Shown here one piece after another: positions 9,825 to 18,800 of a DNA stretch of 64,000 nucleotides. Source of the stretch: Agromyces sp. Root81 (GTDB lineage Bacteria; Actinomycetota; Actinomycetes; Actinomycetales; Microbacteriaceae); contig NZ_LMIR01000002.1 in the NCBI RefSeq assembly GCF_001429165.1, positions 1,663,261 to 1,727,260 on the forward strand. Direction: 5' to 3'. The notes under the pieces are model-generated. The model saw nothing but the letters and a program-made list of their open reading frames with translations. It was not told where the DNA came from and searched no databases. The position numbers and the translations under genes are program-made. Every line of letters starts with the position of its first letter. Positions within the stretch are counted from its first letter, which is position 1.

Positions 9825-9920
9825 TCCGCGGATTCGTGAGTCGTGTTCCCTGCCCTCCCGGGACATCGATCGGCGAGGCTGCAGGCATCCGCACCACTTC
9901 ATCTCGGAGGGAACACGCTC

Positions 9921-10631
9921 ATGACCCGCACCGACCGGAGCGCCGCGGCGCTCGACGCATCACCGGCATCCGACCCGAGGCGCCGGCTCCTCCGCACCGC
10001 GGGGTTCGGCGGCATCGGCGCCGCGGTCGCGTGGTTCCTCCAGCCCGTGCTGGTCTCGATCGCGTCGGCCGACCTCGTCGACGGCGTCGACTTCGCGTTC
10101 GTCTCCTCGCACCCCTTCAACGGCATCGCAGAGGCGGCGATCTTCGTGGCGGTGGGGGTCGGACTGCTGTACTTCGTCACGGCGGTCGGCCGACTCGCCC
10201 GACTCTCCGACGCCCCGACCTCGACGACCGCCGCGGTGTCGCAGACGCTCGGCGTCACCGCCGCGCTCGGCTGGATCCTCGTCGCCGGACTCAGCGTCGC
10301 GCCGTACACCTCGGTCGGGCTCTTCCTCGGCGAGGTCGCCCCCGACCGGGCGACGCAGCTCGGCCTCTACCAGCTGCTCAGCGTCGTGCTCGCGAGCGCG
10401 ATCATGATCTACGTGGTGGGCTTCGCGTGGTGGCTGGTCGCGCTCGCGACCATCGGCCGCCGTCGCGGAGTGGTCGGCGTGCCGCTCGCGATCGTGGCGT
10501 TCCTGGCGGCGGCCGCGATGGTGGCGCAGCTGCTCGTGCCGTTCGCTCCGCCGTGGGGCACGCTCGCCGGGCTGGGGTTCGCGCTCACCGCCGGCATCGC
10601 CTTCCTCGTGAAGGCGAAGCGGGCGGCCTGA
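9921..10631 (+). CDS. Membrane protein of unknown function, upstream of a two-component system
   Basis: No family recognised. 236 residues: a hydrophilic N-terminus with a RRRLLRTAGFGG stretch, then about six hydrophobic helices (near residues 30-50, 68-90, 105-130, 150-175, 182-202, 208-230). The stretch superficially resembles a twin-arginine signal, but the following helices look like a polytopic membrane protein. A clear CGGAGGGAA ribosome site precedes the ATG. It lies 46 nt before a sensor kinase gene on the same strand, so it may be co-transcribed and could be linked to signalling or be a target of it. Confidence 0.75.
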   Translation: MTRTDRSAAALDASPASDPRRRLLRTAGFGGIGAAVAWFLQPVLVSIASADLVDGVDFAFVSSHPFNGIAEAAIFVAVGVGLLYFVTAVGRLARLSDAPTSTTAAVSQTLGVTAALGWILVAGLSVAPYTSVGLFLGEVAPDRATQLGLYQLLSVVLASAIMIYVVGFAWWLVALATIGRRRGVVGVPLAIVAFLAAAAMVAQLLVPFAPPWGTLAGLGFALTAGIAFLVKAKRAA

Positions 10632-10677
10632 GCCGTGCTGGCGCCGCCGGCGCTCGGGATGCGAGGATCGGAGCACC

Positions 10678-12483
10678 ATGGACGGCACCGCGTTCCTCGT
10701 GGCCAGCCGGGTGATCGTCGTCGTGGTCGCCTGGTCGCTCGTGGTGCTCCTCGTCGTCCGCTCGGTGCGTGCGCCCGCGGGCGCACGGGCACTCATCCCG
10801 ACCGCCGCGCTCGCCGTGATCCTCGTCTCGATCGGTTCGAGCTTCCTGCTGGCGGACGAGCGGCTCGCGCAGCTCTGGTTCGTGGCCTTCCCCGTGCTGC
10901 TCGCGACGTACCCCGACGGGCGGTTCGTGCCGCGCTGGATCGTCTGGCCGGTGGCCGTCGCCGCGCTCTGGTACCTCGCCGAGCTCGTCAGCGGCCACCG
11001 GCTGTCGGCCCAGCCGTGGTGGTGGATCGTGCCGGCGGGCGAGCTGCTCATCGTGGGCGCGCAGGTCTACCGGTACCTCCGGCGCTCGACGACGTCGGAG
11101 CGGGAGTCGGTGCGCTGGGCGCTGCTGGGCATCGTGCTGGGCGTCGAGCTCTACCTCGTGCTCGCGCTCACGGGCGGAGGCGGGGTGGGCGCCGGCGGGC
11201 CGGTCTCCGAAGGCCTCGCGAACCTCGCGATCGTGCCCCTCCTGCTCGGCCCGGCGATCGGACTGCTGAGGCCGGGGCTGTGGAACGTGGATGCCGCGTT
11301 CCGCTCGGTGCTCGTCGCCACGATCGCGGTTCCCGTGCTGGCGACCGCGTACTGGGCGACCACCACGGCAGCCGCGGCCATCGGAGCGAGCGCAGCGGCC
11401 GGCGGGTGGTGGGGCGCCGGGGTCGTCGGCGTGCTCGCGTACCCGGTGCTCCGCGTCTCGGCCCGGCTCGCAACTCGGATCGTCTACCGCGGGCGGGTCG
11501 ATGCCGCGCTCGCCGTGGCCACGCTCGGCGAGCGTCTCGACGACCGCTCGGACCAGGACGCGGTCGCGGTCGTCATCGTGAGGACCGTCGTCGACGCACT
11601 GTTCCTCGACGGCGCCGAACTCCACGGCGACGGCGTCTTCGCGGCGCGCGTGGGCGAGGTGCACGACGCCCCCGGCGTCGAGCGGTTCCCGATCGTGTTC
11701 CACGGCGAGGAGCTCGCGGTGCTGTCGGTGCCGCCGCGGCCCGGCGAGTCCGCGCTGACCGCTCGCGACCGCGAGGTCGTCACCCGCATCGCCGTGCACT
11801 CCGCCCCGGCGCTGCACGGAGCTCGGGCCCTCGCCGAACTCGGCGAGGCGCACACCCGGCTCCTCCTCGCGAGGGAGGAGGAGCGTCGGCGGCTCCGCCG
11901 CGACCTCCACGACGACCTGTCGCCCACGCTGTCGGGGCTGAGCCTCGGCGCCGCAGCGGTCGCCCGACGAGCTGCCTCGATCGATGCCGAGCTCGCCCGG
12001 CAGGCGACCGAGCTGCACGAGGACATCCAGGCGGCCGTCGTGCAGTCCCGGGAGATCGCCTACGGGCTGCGGCCCCCGATCCTCGACGACCGCGGGCTCG
12101 TGGCGGCGATCCGCGACCGCGTGCACGGGCAGAGCGCCGACGCGCTGCTCGTCGAGGTGGTCGCCCCCGACGCCGACCTCGAGCTTCCCGCCGCAGTCGA
12201 TCTCGCGGCGCTCCGCATCGTGCAGGAGGCGGTCGCGAACGTGCGGCGCCACGCGCGGGCCGCCCGGTGCCGGGTCACCATCGAGCGGCGCGCCGACGAA
12301 CTGCACGTGCAGGTCGACGACGACGGCATCGGGATGCCGCAACGGGTCGGCAGCGGACTCGGGCTCGCATCGATCCGCGAACGGGCGCTCGAGCTCGGCG
12401 GCACCGCGCGATTCGGCAACGGACCGGGAGGCGGGGCGCGTATCACGGTGCGACTGCCGGTGCCGAGGGAGGTGGCGGCATGA
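10678..12483 (+). CDS. Sensor histidine kinase, NarL/DesK type (HisKA_3)
   Basis: Membrane sensor kinase of 601 residues. The first 270 residues hold several hydrophobic helices with no recognised ligand domain, followed by a linker with weak GAF-like character. The phospho-acceptor is H411 in RRDLHDDLSPTLSG, the standard HisKA_3 box. The ATPase domain follows with the N box in IVQEAVANVRRHA and G boxes DDGIGMP and GSGLGLASIRER. It overlaps the response-regulator gene by 4 nt (ATGA), so the two make a cognate pair. GGAG sits before the ATG. The signal sensed is unknown. Confidence 0.92.
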   Translation: MDGTAFLVASRVIVVVVAWSLVVLLVVRSVRAPAGARALIPTAALAVILVSIGSSFLLADERLAQLWFVAFPVLLATYPDGRFVPRWIVWPVAVAALWYLAELVSGHRLSAQPWWWIVPAGELLIVGAQVYRYLRRSTTSERESVRWALLGIVLGVELYLVLALTGGGGVGAGGPVSEGLANLAIVPLLLGPAIGLLRPGLWNVDAAFRSVLVATIAVPVLATAYWATTTAAAAIGASAAAGGWWGAGVVGVLAYPVLRVSARLATRIVYRGRVDAALAVATLGERLDDRSDQDAVAVVIVRTVVDALFLDGAELHGDGVFAARVGEVHDAPGVERFPIVFHGEELAVLSVPPRPGESALTARDREVVTRIAVHSAPALHGARALAELGEAHTRLLLAREEERRRLRRDLHDDLSPTLSGLSLGAAAVARRAASIDAELARQATELHEDIQAAVVQSREIAYGLRPPILDDRGLVAAIRDRVHGQSADALLVEVVAPDADLELPAAVDLAALRIVQEAVANVRRHARAARCRVTIERRADELHVQVDDDGIGMPQRVGSGLGLASIRERALELGGTARFGNGPGGGARITVRLPVPREVAA

Positions 12484-13106
12484 GCCGCATCGTCGTGGTC
12501 GACGACCATCCGGTCTTCCGCAAGGGGCTCGTGGCGCTCCTGCGTGCGAGCGACTTCGAGGTCGTCGGCGAGGCGTCGAGCGGCACCGAGGCGATCGCCG
12601 TCGTCCTCGACACCCGCCCCGACCTCGTGCTGATGGACCTCGGGCTGCCGGAGCTCGGCGGCGTCGCCGCGACCGAACGCATCGTCGCCGAGCTCCCCGA
12701 GGTGCCGGTCGTCGTGATCACCCTGTACGACGACGAGCAGTCGGTGCGTGCCGCGCTGCAGGCCGGCGCCTCCGGCTACGTCGTGAAGCAGGCCCCGCCC
12801 GAGCAGATCATCGCCGCGATCGAGGCGGCGCTCGCCGGGGCGCTCTGGATCGGGGCCGGGGTGCCGCGGCCGGGCTTCGGCGGCTCGGCGCCCGAGCCGC
12901 ACGCGATGCTCGGGCTGACCCCGCGGGAGACGGCCATCGCCGAGCTGATGAGCCGCGGCCTCGCGAACCCGGTCATCGCCGAACGCCTGCACCTCTCCAC
13001 GAAGACCGTCGCGAACTACGTCTCGCTGATCCTCGTCAAGCTCGGCGCCGATGACCGCAGGGCCGCGTCCCGCATCGTGCGGGAGAGCCGCGACGCTCGC
13101 GAGTGA
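12480..13106 (+). CDS. Response regulator, NarL/FixJ family
   Basis: DNA-binding response regulator of 208 residues. The receiver domain spans about residues 1-120 with acidic pocket D8/D9, phospho-acceptor D53 in LMDLGLP, the switch Thr in VITLYDD, and K near 100. A LuxR-type helix-turn-helix covers about 141-200 (LTPRETAIAELMSRGLANP, then STKTVANYV). Its start overlaps the kinase stop codon, showing translational coupling. It likely controls its own operon and the membrane gene upstream, but no operator could be identified. Confidence 0.93.
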   Translation: MSRIVVVDDHPVFRKGLVALLRASDFEVVGEASSGTEAIAVVLDTRPDLVLMDLGLPELGGVAATERIVAELPEVPVVVITLYDDEQSVRAALQAGASGYVVKQAPPEQIIAAIEAALAGALWIGAGVPRPGFGGSAPEPHAMLGLTPRETAIAELMSRGLANPVIAERLHLSTKTVANYVSLILVKLGADDRRAASRIVRESRDARE

Positions 13107-13164
13107 CCGCGATGCAGGCGAACGTGTACGGAACGTCCGGCGGCGTCGAGACGTCCGCCACGGC

Positions 13165-13170
13165 TAGCAT
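13165..13170 (+). promoter_or_regulatory. -10 box of leaderless promoter (TAGCAT)
   Basis: TAGCAT precedes the ATG of the LssY_C gene by exactly 6 nt. No ribosome binding site lies between. Confidence 0.65.
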
Positions 13171-13176
13171 GCAGGC

Positions 13177-14088
13177 ATGGGGCAGGTGGGGGCCGGGGCA
13201 TCCGGTGACGTGATCGAGCAGGCGCCGGGCGAACCGGCCCCGCGTCGTCGCTTCTCGGCGAACGCGCTGCTCGACGGCTTCTTCTTCGTGTTCGCAGGGC
13301 TGGCCGCGATCTGGCTGGCGTGGCTCCTGTTCAGCGAGTCCTTCTCGTTCGGCTGGTGGGCCGTGCTGGGGTTCGTCGTCTTCTGGGCGCTGCTCGCCTA
13401 TCTCGTGCTTCCGCGCCTGCACCGCATCCTGACGACCATCTACGTGCCCGACTACTTCATCGGTCGCGCCCGCACGAGTGACGGGCTGCTCGGCGACCCC
13501 GTCAACCTCGCGGTGCTCGGCGAGGCGGAGCAACTGCATGCGGCGATGAGCGCTGCGGGCTGGACCCGGGCCGACGAGATCACCGGCGCATCGAGCCTGC
13601 GCATCATCTCCTCGACCCTCACGCGTCGCAGCTACGACGAGGCGCCCGTCAGCCCGCTGTTCCTGTTCGGCCGCCAGCAGGACGCCGCGTACCAGCAGGA
13701 GGTCGCAGGCAACCCGGCCAAGCGCCACCACGTGCGGTTCTGGCGGTGCCCGGACGGCTGGCTGCTGCCTGGCGGATCGCGCGTCGACTGGCTCGCGGCA
13801 GGCACCTTCGACCGTGCCGTGGGGTTCTCGCTGTTCACGCTGCAGATCACCCACAAGATCGACGCCGAGACCGACATCGAGCGCGACCACATCGTCTCGA
13901 CGCTGCGTGCGGCCGACCCGGCGGTGCGGGTCGAGGTCCTGCGGGACTTCGCCACCGGCTACCACTCACGCAACGGCGGCGGCGACACCATCGTCACCGA
14001 CGGCGACCTGCCGGTGATCGACGTGCGCGGCGTCGTGCCGGGCGCGGCATCCGTCCCGCCGCCGGCGACGGACGGGAGCGCGCGATGA
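13177..14088 (+). CDS. LssY C-terminal domain membrane protein
   Basis: Membrane protein of 303 residues. Two close hydrophobic helices lie near residues 32-52 and 57-80, then a soluble part of about 200 residues that matches the LssY_C pattern: LGEAEQLHAAMSAAGW, LFLFGR, RHHVRFW, and a closing HKIDAETDIERDHI segment. The function of the domain is not established; in other bacteria it is often fused to PAP2 phosphatase or DedA-like membrane domains, which are absent here. The next gene overlaps its stop codon. Start chosen from the -10 box 6 nt upstream. Confidence 0.78.
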   Translation: MGQVGAGASGDVIEQAPGEPAPRRRFSANALLDGFFFVFAGLAAIWLAWLLFSESFSFGWWAVLGFVVFWALLAYLVLPRLHRILTTIYVPDYFIGRARTSDGLLGDPVNLAVLGEAEQLHAAMSAAGWTRADEITGASSLRIISSTLTRRSYDEAPVSPLFLFGRQQDAAYQQEVAGNPAKRHHVRFWRCPDGWLLPGGSRVDWLAAGTFDRAVGFSLFTLQITHKIDAETDIERDHIVSTLRAADPAVRVEVLRDFATGYHSRNGGGDTIVTDGDLPVIDVRGVVPGAASVPPPATDGSAR

Positions 14089-14597
14089 ACGCGGGCGAGA
14101 AGCGCGCCGCCTTCGAGCCGCCGGCTGCGCTCGCGCTGCCGGTGAGTCCGCCCGCGGACATGCCGCGACCCATCGCGACCACCGCGGGCGCCGGGCTCGT
14201 CGTGCTTCGCGTGCTCGCGGGCGTGGTCTGGCTCATCAGCCTGGCGCTGGAGTGGGGCGACCTCGTCTCCGAGGCGACCGACGACGCCGGCGTGCAGCTC
14301 TCGAACGACCAGCTCGATGCCGCCCTCGCGGTCGTGCTCGTGTTCGGCGGCGCGGTGCTGCTCGTCGAACTCGTGCTCGCCGTGCTCATCTACCTCGGGC
14401 TGAACTGGCCGCGCATCCTCGTGATGGTGTTCGCGACGTTCAGCATCAGCGGCTCGTTCGCCGCGTGGTGGGCGGGCGACCAGGACATCACGCTGGAGAC
14501 CACCCTGCTGACGCTGTCGCTCGACATCCTCGTGATGCTCGCCCTGTCGAGCCGCGCCGCGCGGGCCTACGCGCGCCGGCCGCGGCGGCGCGCCTGA
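14085..14597 (+). CDS. Small four-helix membrane protein, unknown function
   Basis: No family recognised. 170 residues with hydrophobic helices near residues 40-62, 83-107, 109-128 and 138-160, and a basic Arg-rich tail (ARRPRRRA). The ATG overlaps the stop of the LssY_C gene (ATGA), so it is translated with it and may form a complex with it. It runs convergent with the SIS isomerase gene, whose stop lies 10 nt beyond. Confidence 0.72.
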   Translation: MNAGEKRAAFEPPAALALPVSPPADMPRPIATTAGAGLVVLRVLAGVVWLISLALEWGDLVSEATDDAGVQLSNDQLDAALAVVLVFGGAVLLVELVLAVLIYLGLNWPRILVMVFATFSISGSFAAWWAGDQDITLETTLLTLSLDILVMLALSSRAARAYARRPRRRA

Positions 14598-14606
14598 GCG
14601 ACGGGG

Positions 14607-15578
14607 TCAGCCGGCCCGCAGCCAGCGGTCGGCCACGAGCTCGCCCACGAGCACCTCGGTGAGTGCGGCGACCTCGTCGCGCTCGTCGCCGGGGAACCGG
14701 AGCGTGAGCTCGGCGCCGGGCAGCTCGCGGCCGATCGACGCGAACCGCGAACCGCGCTGCTCCATCCAGTCGAGCGCCTGGGTGTCCCACACCGAGCCGG
14801 CGAACACGAGAGCGCGGTAGTCCTGGGTCTTCGTGAGGTACACGTCGACGTGCGACCAGTCGCCCGTCTCGGAGGCGTAGGCCGAGCGGCGCGGCACCTC
14901 GCGCAGCATGAGCGCCGACTGCTGTGCGCTCGATGCGCGCTCGGCGGGCGCGAGCGCCCACGTGCCCATCGGTGCGGCGAGGAGCTCCGCGATGGGCGGA
15001 AGCCAGTCGCCCGAGGTCGCGAACAGCTCCCGGGTCGCGGCGGCGGCGTCGCGCACGGATGCCCCGTCGAATCGAGCGGCCGGCGCGGTGCCGAGCAGGG
15101 CCTCGAGCACTGCGTCGAGCACCGGGAAGGTCGCGCGGAACGTGCGGCAGGCCACGCCCGACGCCTCGACCCCCGCGAGGAGCGGCACGACGATGTCGGC
15201 GAGCCGGCCGAGTTCGGACTCCGGCCGGTTCGTGACCGCCACGAGGCGCCCGGTGCCGCGGTAGCGCTCGACGGCGCGAAGCACCTCCGCGCTGCCGCCG
15301 GTCGCCGAGACGGCGACGACGACGAGATCGGGTGCAGCCGGCGGGAGCAACTCGGCGCTCGCGAGCTCGACGACGACGTTCGCGCCGAGCGCGCGGTAGC
15401 GACGCGCGACGACGTCGGCGGCGTAACGGCTCGAGCCCATGCCGAGCACGAGCACGCGCGCGGCGCCGAGCACGGGAAGGCGGTCGAGGCCGGGCAGGCC
15501 GGCGTCGAGGGCGTCGGCGAGGGCGTCGAGCGTCTCGGGGATCAGCTCGAGATCGGCTCGGAAAGCGGCGGTGTCCAC
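14607..15578 (-). CDS. SIS-domain sugar isomerase/deaminase-like protein
   Basis: Soluble phosphosugar-binding protein of 323 residues with two SIS domains, like the isomerase half of GlmS or AgaS/FrlB-type deglycases. The first SIS shows VLGMGSSRYAADV (near residues 45-58), VAVSATGGSAEVL and the VTNRPES turn; the second shows MGTWALAPAERASSAQQSALMLREV. There is no glutaminase domain, so it does not make glucosamine-6-phosphate from glutamine; deamination, isomerisation or deglycation of an amino-sugar phosphate is more likely. GTG start with GGAGGAACC in front; it overlaps the 3-prime end of the kinase gene by 37 nt. The kinase would supply its phosphorylated substrate. Confidence 0.83.
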   Translation of the reverse strand: MDTAAFRADLELIPETLDALADALDAGLPGLDRLPVLGAARVLVLGMGSSRYAADVVARRYRALGANVVVELASAELLPPAAPDLVVVAVSATGGSAEVLRAVERYRGTGRLVAVTNRPESELGRLADIVVPLLAGVEASGVACRTFRATFPVLDAVLEALLGTAPAARFDGASVRDAAAATRELFATSGDWLPPIAELLAAPMGTWALAPAERASSAQQSALMLREVPRRSAYASETGDWSHVDVYLTKTQDYRALVFAGSVWDTQALDWMEQRGSRFASIGRELPGAELTLRFPGDERDEVAALTEVLVGELVADRWLRAG

Positions 15579-16711
15579 GGTTCCTCCGGGTGTTCGTTCG
15601 TCGACGGGTGGCGGTGCGTGATCGCGGCATCGGGCGCGTAGATCCAGGCGGGCAGGAAGCGGTCGGCGTAGCGGAGCTCGGCGACGAGCTGCTCGGCCTC
15701 GAAGCCGGGCAGCAGCGTCTCGTCGAGCAGCTCTCCGCTCGGCACGTGCGCGCGATAGGCGTCGAGGAAGTCGCGCCGCGCGCGGTCGGCCAACTCGAAG
15801 GTGCGGGCGTCGGCGCGCTGCAGTCGCTTCTGGGCGACGGCCGCGACGAGGTCGAAGGAGACGAGCATGTGCGCGATGTCGCGCGCCGCGGCATCCGGCG
15901 CCTCGCGCTCCTCCGCGGCAAGCTGCGGGTCGCCGTCGAAGTCGATCACCGTGTAGCGGGGCGCGTCGGCGCCGGGGGAGCGCAGCACCTGCCCGACGTG
16001 CAGGTCGCCGTGGATCGGGAACTCGACGCCGGGGGCGGTCGCACCGAGCGAGCGGATGTCGCGGGCGAGCGACTCGTGGCGATTGCGCAGGCGCGCCCCG
16101 GCGTCGCCGCTCGAGAGGCGCAGCGCCGACCTGAGCGCGGTGGACGCGCGATCGGCCCTGGCCGTCGGGGCATCCGTCTCGGAGCGTTGCGCGCCCTCGC
16201 CGAGCACCCCGTGGATGCGCGCGACGCGTTCGCCGAGGAGTGCCGGCCACTCCGGCTCGGGCCCGCCGTCGAGTGCCGCCACGACGTCGTCGACGGCCCA
16301 GGTCCATCCGTCGACCGCGCCGGGCAGGTACTCGGTGACGACCGCGAGCGTCGAGGTGCCGAGCGAGGGATGCCGCCACTCGACGCGCCCGACGAAGCGG
16401 TCGACGTCCTCGGACCCGGCGGCGGCGAGCTGCTCGAGCAGCGCGGCCGCCCGGTCGGCGGCGCTCCAGCGGCCGACGAGCTTGACGATGAGGCGTTCGT
16501 CGATGATCACGGAGGTGTTCGTCTGGTCGACGGTGATGCCGCGCTCGGGGGCATCCGTCGCCACGGTGTCGTCGACGAGTCGTGCGATGGCCCGCGCGAC
16601 GCCGTCGCCCGCCGCCGGCCGGTCGGTTCCGGCGAGCACGCGGCCGTCGGCGTCGACGACGAGCGCATGGTCGCCGACGACGATGCGTTCACCCTGCAGG
16701 ATCGAGTTCAT
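15542..16711 (-). CDS. Maltokinase-like sugar kinase, probably glucosamine kinase type
   Basis: Cytoplasmic kinase of 389 residues with the aminoglycoside-phosphotransferase fold. The catalytic loop is IHGDLHVGQVLR and the metal-binding motif is VIDFDGDP, the pattern of actinobacterial maltokinase and its relative glucosamine kinase. The N-terminal cap domain shows TNTSVIIDERLIVKLVGRW. No trehalose synthase or GlgE gene is near, whereas an SIS-domain gene follows and overlaps it, so an amino sugar is a better guess than maltose. The ATG lies 9 nt from a TACAAT -10 box with no ribosome site; a TTG nine codons upstream is an alternative. Transcribed away from the PotD-type importer. Confidence 0.78.
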   Translation of the reverse strand: MNSILQGERIVVGDHALVVDADGRVLAGTDRPAAGDGVARAIARLVDDTVATDAPERGITVDQTNTSVIIDERLIVKLVGRWSAADRAAALLEQLAAAGSEDVDRFVGRVEWRHPSLGTSTLAVVTEYLPGAVDGWTWAVDDVVAALDGGPEPEWPALLGERVARIHGVLGEGAQRSETDAPTARADRASTALRSALRLSSGDAGARLRNRHESLARDIRSLGATAPGVEFPIHGDLHVGQVLRSPGADAPRYTVIDFDGDPQLAAEEREAPDAAARDIAHMLVSFDLVAAVAQKRLQRADARTFELADRARRDFLDAYRAHVPSGELLDETLLPGFEAEQLVAELRYADRFLPAWIYAPDAAITHRHPSTNEHPEEPWTPPLSEPISS

Positions 16712-16720
16712 TGAATTCGG

Positions 16721-16726
16721 ATTGTA
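16721..16726 (-). promoter_or_regulatory. -10 box TACAAT for the kinase/SIS operon
   Basis: A near-consensus TACAAT on the reverse strand ends 9 nt before the kinase ATG, predicting a leader of about two or three nucleotides. No convincing -35 box is seen at 16-18 nt. Confidence 0.5.
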
Positions 16727-16831
16727 ACTATTCGGCAACCGTCACTCCAGTCCTTTCAGAGAACCATTGCGGTTTCTTGACCCGTGGTGCAACAATCGCT
16801 CAACCTTTCCGACTGCCAATGGAGGTACCAC

Positions 16832-17932
16832 ATGACCACGACGCGACGCATCGCGGCGGCCGCGGCTGGCACGATCGCCCTCGCCTTCGCCGTCTCATCC
16901 TGCTCCTCCGGCGGCGGCGCCGCCGAGACGCTCGATCCGAATGCCGACCTCAGCGAGCAGACGCTCACCGTCTCGATCTGGGCCGACTACTCGCCCGAGG
17001 ACCTCGCCGAGAAGTTCGAGGCCGAGACGGGTGTGAAGACGACCATCGTCAACCACACCACGAACGAGGACATCGTGGCCAAGCTCACCGCGAGCGCCGA
17101 CTCCGGCATCGACGTCGCCTTCGTCTCGGGGCAGTACGCCCAGGCGCTCGGCGAGCAGGGCCTGCTGGCCGAGCTCGACAAGTCGCTCATCCCGAACGAG
17201 AAGAACCTCTACCCCGAGGCGATGGAGCTGGCCTACGACCCGGGCAACGTCTACTCCGAGCCCTACGCCTGGGGCACGACGGGTCTCTGCTATCGGCCCG
17301 ACCTCACCGGCTACGACCCCACGTCGTGGAACGACCTGCTGAACCCGAAGCCCGAGCTCGTCGGCAAGACCACGATGCTCTCGACCGACCGCTGGCTCGC
17401 CGAGCCCGCGCTCAAGGCCGCCGGCGCCTCCATCAACACGACCGACGACGACGAGCTCGCGGCGGCGAAGGAGCAGCTGCTGAAGACCAAGCCGACGCTG
17501 CTCGCCTATGACGACACGACCTTCTACTCGAAGCTCGTCTCGGGTGAGGCCGCGATGGTGCAGGCCTGGGACGGCTGGTGCAACTACGGCATCGCCGAAG
17601 ACCCGTCGATCAAGTTCGTCGTGCCCGAAGAGGGCTCCGACCTCTGGACCGACACCATGACGGTGCTCGAGTCGTCGAAGAACAAGGAGGCCGCGATGGC
17701 CTTCATCAACTACATCCTCGACCCCGAGGTGCAGACCTGGGTGGCCGAGAACATCCTCTACAAGGTGCCCAACAAGGCGGCCATGGAGGCCCTCGACCCG
17801 GCACTCATCGAGCAGTACCCGACGCTCGGCATCACCGTCGACGAGCTCATGGAGCAGGAGGGCATCATCGACCTCGGCGAGGACTCGCTGAAGTACGTGG
17901 ACCTGAACGCCGAAGTGCTCGCCACGAACTAG
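16832..17932 (+). CDS. potD: Spermidine/putrescine-type ABC transporter substrate-binding lipoprotein
   Basis: Extracellular solute-binding lipoprotein of 366 residues (SBP_bac family, PotD-like). The signal peptide ends in a lipobox with C24 (VSSC). Family motifs include VSIWADYSPEDLAEKFEAETG near the start, the PYAWGTTGLCYR segment, and the WDGWCNYG stretch. In PotD acidic and Trp residues clamp the amine; several are present here but ligand identity cannot be read. The ATG was chosen for the GGAGG 6 nt upstream rather than an upstream GTG. First gene of a four-gene importer operon and divergent from the sugar-kinase operon, so the ligand may be an amino sugar or a polyamine conjugate. Confidence 0.88.
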   Translation: MTTTRRIAAAAAGTIALAFAVSSCSSGGGAAETLDPNADLSEQTLTVSIWADYSPEDLAEKFEAETGVKTTIVNHTTNEDIVAKLTASADSGIDVAFVSGQYAQALGEQGLLAELDKSLIPNEKNLYPEAMELAYDPGNVYSEPYAWGTTGLCYRPDLTGYDPTSWNDLLNPKPELVGKTTMLSTDRWLAEPALKAAGASINTTDDDELAAAKEQLLKTKPTLLAYDDTTFYSKLVSGEAAMVQAWDGWCNYGIAEDPSIKFVVPEEGSDLWTDTMTVLESSKNKEAAMAFINYILDPEVQTWVAENILYKVPNKAAMEALDPALIEQYPTLGITVDELMEQEGIIDLGEDSLKYVDLNAEVLATN

Positions 17933-17936
17933 CACC

Positions 17937-18800
17937 GTGACCTCGACGAACCACCCGGCCGCCCCCGTTCCGTTCCTCGCGCCGGGCATGATCTACCTGA
18001 TCCTGTTCATGGCGCTGCCCGTTGGCCTCCTCGCCTTCTACACCTTCTTCAAGCGCGGGCGCTTCGGCGGGATCGTGTTCGAGTTCACCCTCGACAACTG
18101 GGTGAAGCTCCTCGAACCCCTCTATGTCAGCGTCATCCTGCAGTCGATCGTGCTCGCCGGCATCGTGACGCTGCTCGCGCTCCTCATCGGCTACCCGATG
18201 GCCTACGCGATCGCGGGGCTCTCGCCGAAGTGGCGCACCGTCGCGCTCGTCGCCGTGGTGCTCCCGTTCTGGACGAACTTCCTCATCCGCACCTACGCGT
18301 GGATCCTGCTGCTCAACAACGCCGGATGGGTCAACCAGTGGCTGCAGGGCCTCGGCATCACGGATGCCCCGATCAGCATGCTGTACACGCCGCAGGCCAT
18401 CGTCGTCGGGCTGCTGTACATGTACCTGCCGCTCATGGTGCTGCCCCTCTACGCCTCGCTGCAGCAGCTCGACCCCTCGCTCCGCGAGGCGGCCACGAAC
18501 CTCGGGGCGACGCCGTGGCGGGCGTTCCGCACGATCACCCTGCCGCTCTCGATCCCGGGCGCGCTGACGGGATGCATCTTCGTGTTCGTGCCCGCGATGT
18601 CGAACTTCGTCATCCCCGAGCTCATCGGCGGCGGCAAGACGATCATGGTCGGCAACCTCGTGCGCGACCAGTTCTTCGAGGCCCGCGACTGGCCGTTCGG
18701 CGCGACGCTCGCGCTGCTCCTCACGATCCTGCTCGTCATCGTCATCGTCGTGCAGACCGCGGTGTCACGCCGCCTCACGGAAGGACCGCGCCGTGGTTGA
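17937..18800 (+). CDS. potB: Polyamine-type ABC transporter permease PotB
   Basis: Inner-membrane permease of 287 residues with six predicted helices. The coupling EAA loop reads EAATNLGATPWRAFRTITLPLSIPG (about residues 182-206), which docks on the ATPase. It begins with GTG 4 nt after the potD stop and overlaps potC by 8 nt, so translation is coupled along the operon. PotB-like order and sequence (FIRTYAWILLL-like segment) fit polyamine importers. Confidence 0.9.
   Translation: MTSTNHPAAPVPFLAPGMIYLILFMALPVGLLAFYTFFKRGRFGGIVFEFTLDNWVKLLEPLYVSVILQSIVLAGIVTLLALLIGYPMAYAIAGLSPKWRTVALVAVVLPFWTNFLIRTYAWILLLNNAGWVNQWLQGLGITDAPISMLYTPQAIVVGLLYMYLPLMVLPLYASLQQLDPSLREAATNLGATPWRAFRTITLPLSIPGALTGCIFVFVPAMSNFVIPELIGGGKTIMVGNLVRDQFFEARDWPFGATLALLLTILLVIVIVVQTAVSRRLTEGPRRG

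Noticed and set aside
10635..13106. An 823-residue frame beginning before the histidine kinase
   Set aside because: Its last 208 residues are the response regulator; the rest is an off-frame reading of the kinase gene.
16712..16738. TTG start nine codons upstream for the kinase
   Set aside because: Possible ribosome site, but the added residues would be encoded by the -10 box region and do not match the family; kept only as an alternative.
16777..16805. TTGACC as the -35 box of the potD promoter
   Set aside because: No acceptable -10 box lies 16-18 nt downstream, so the promoter could not be placed.
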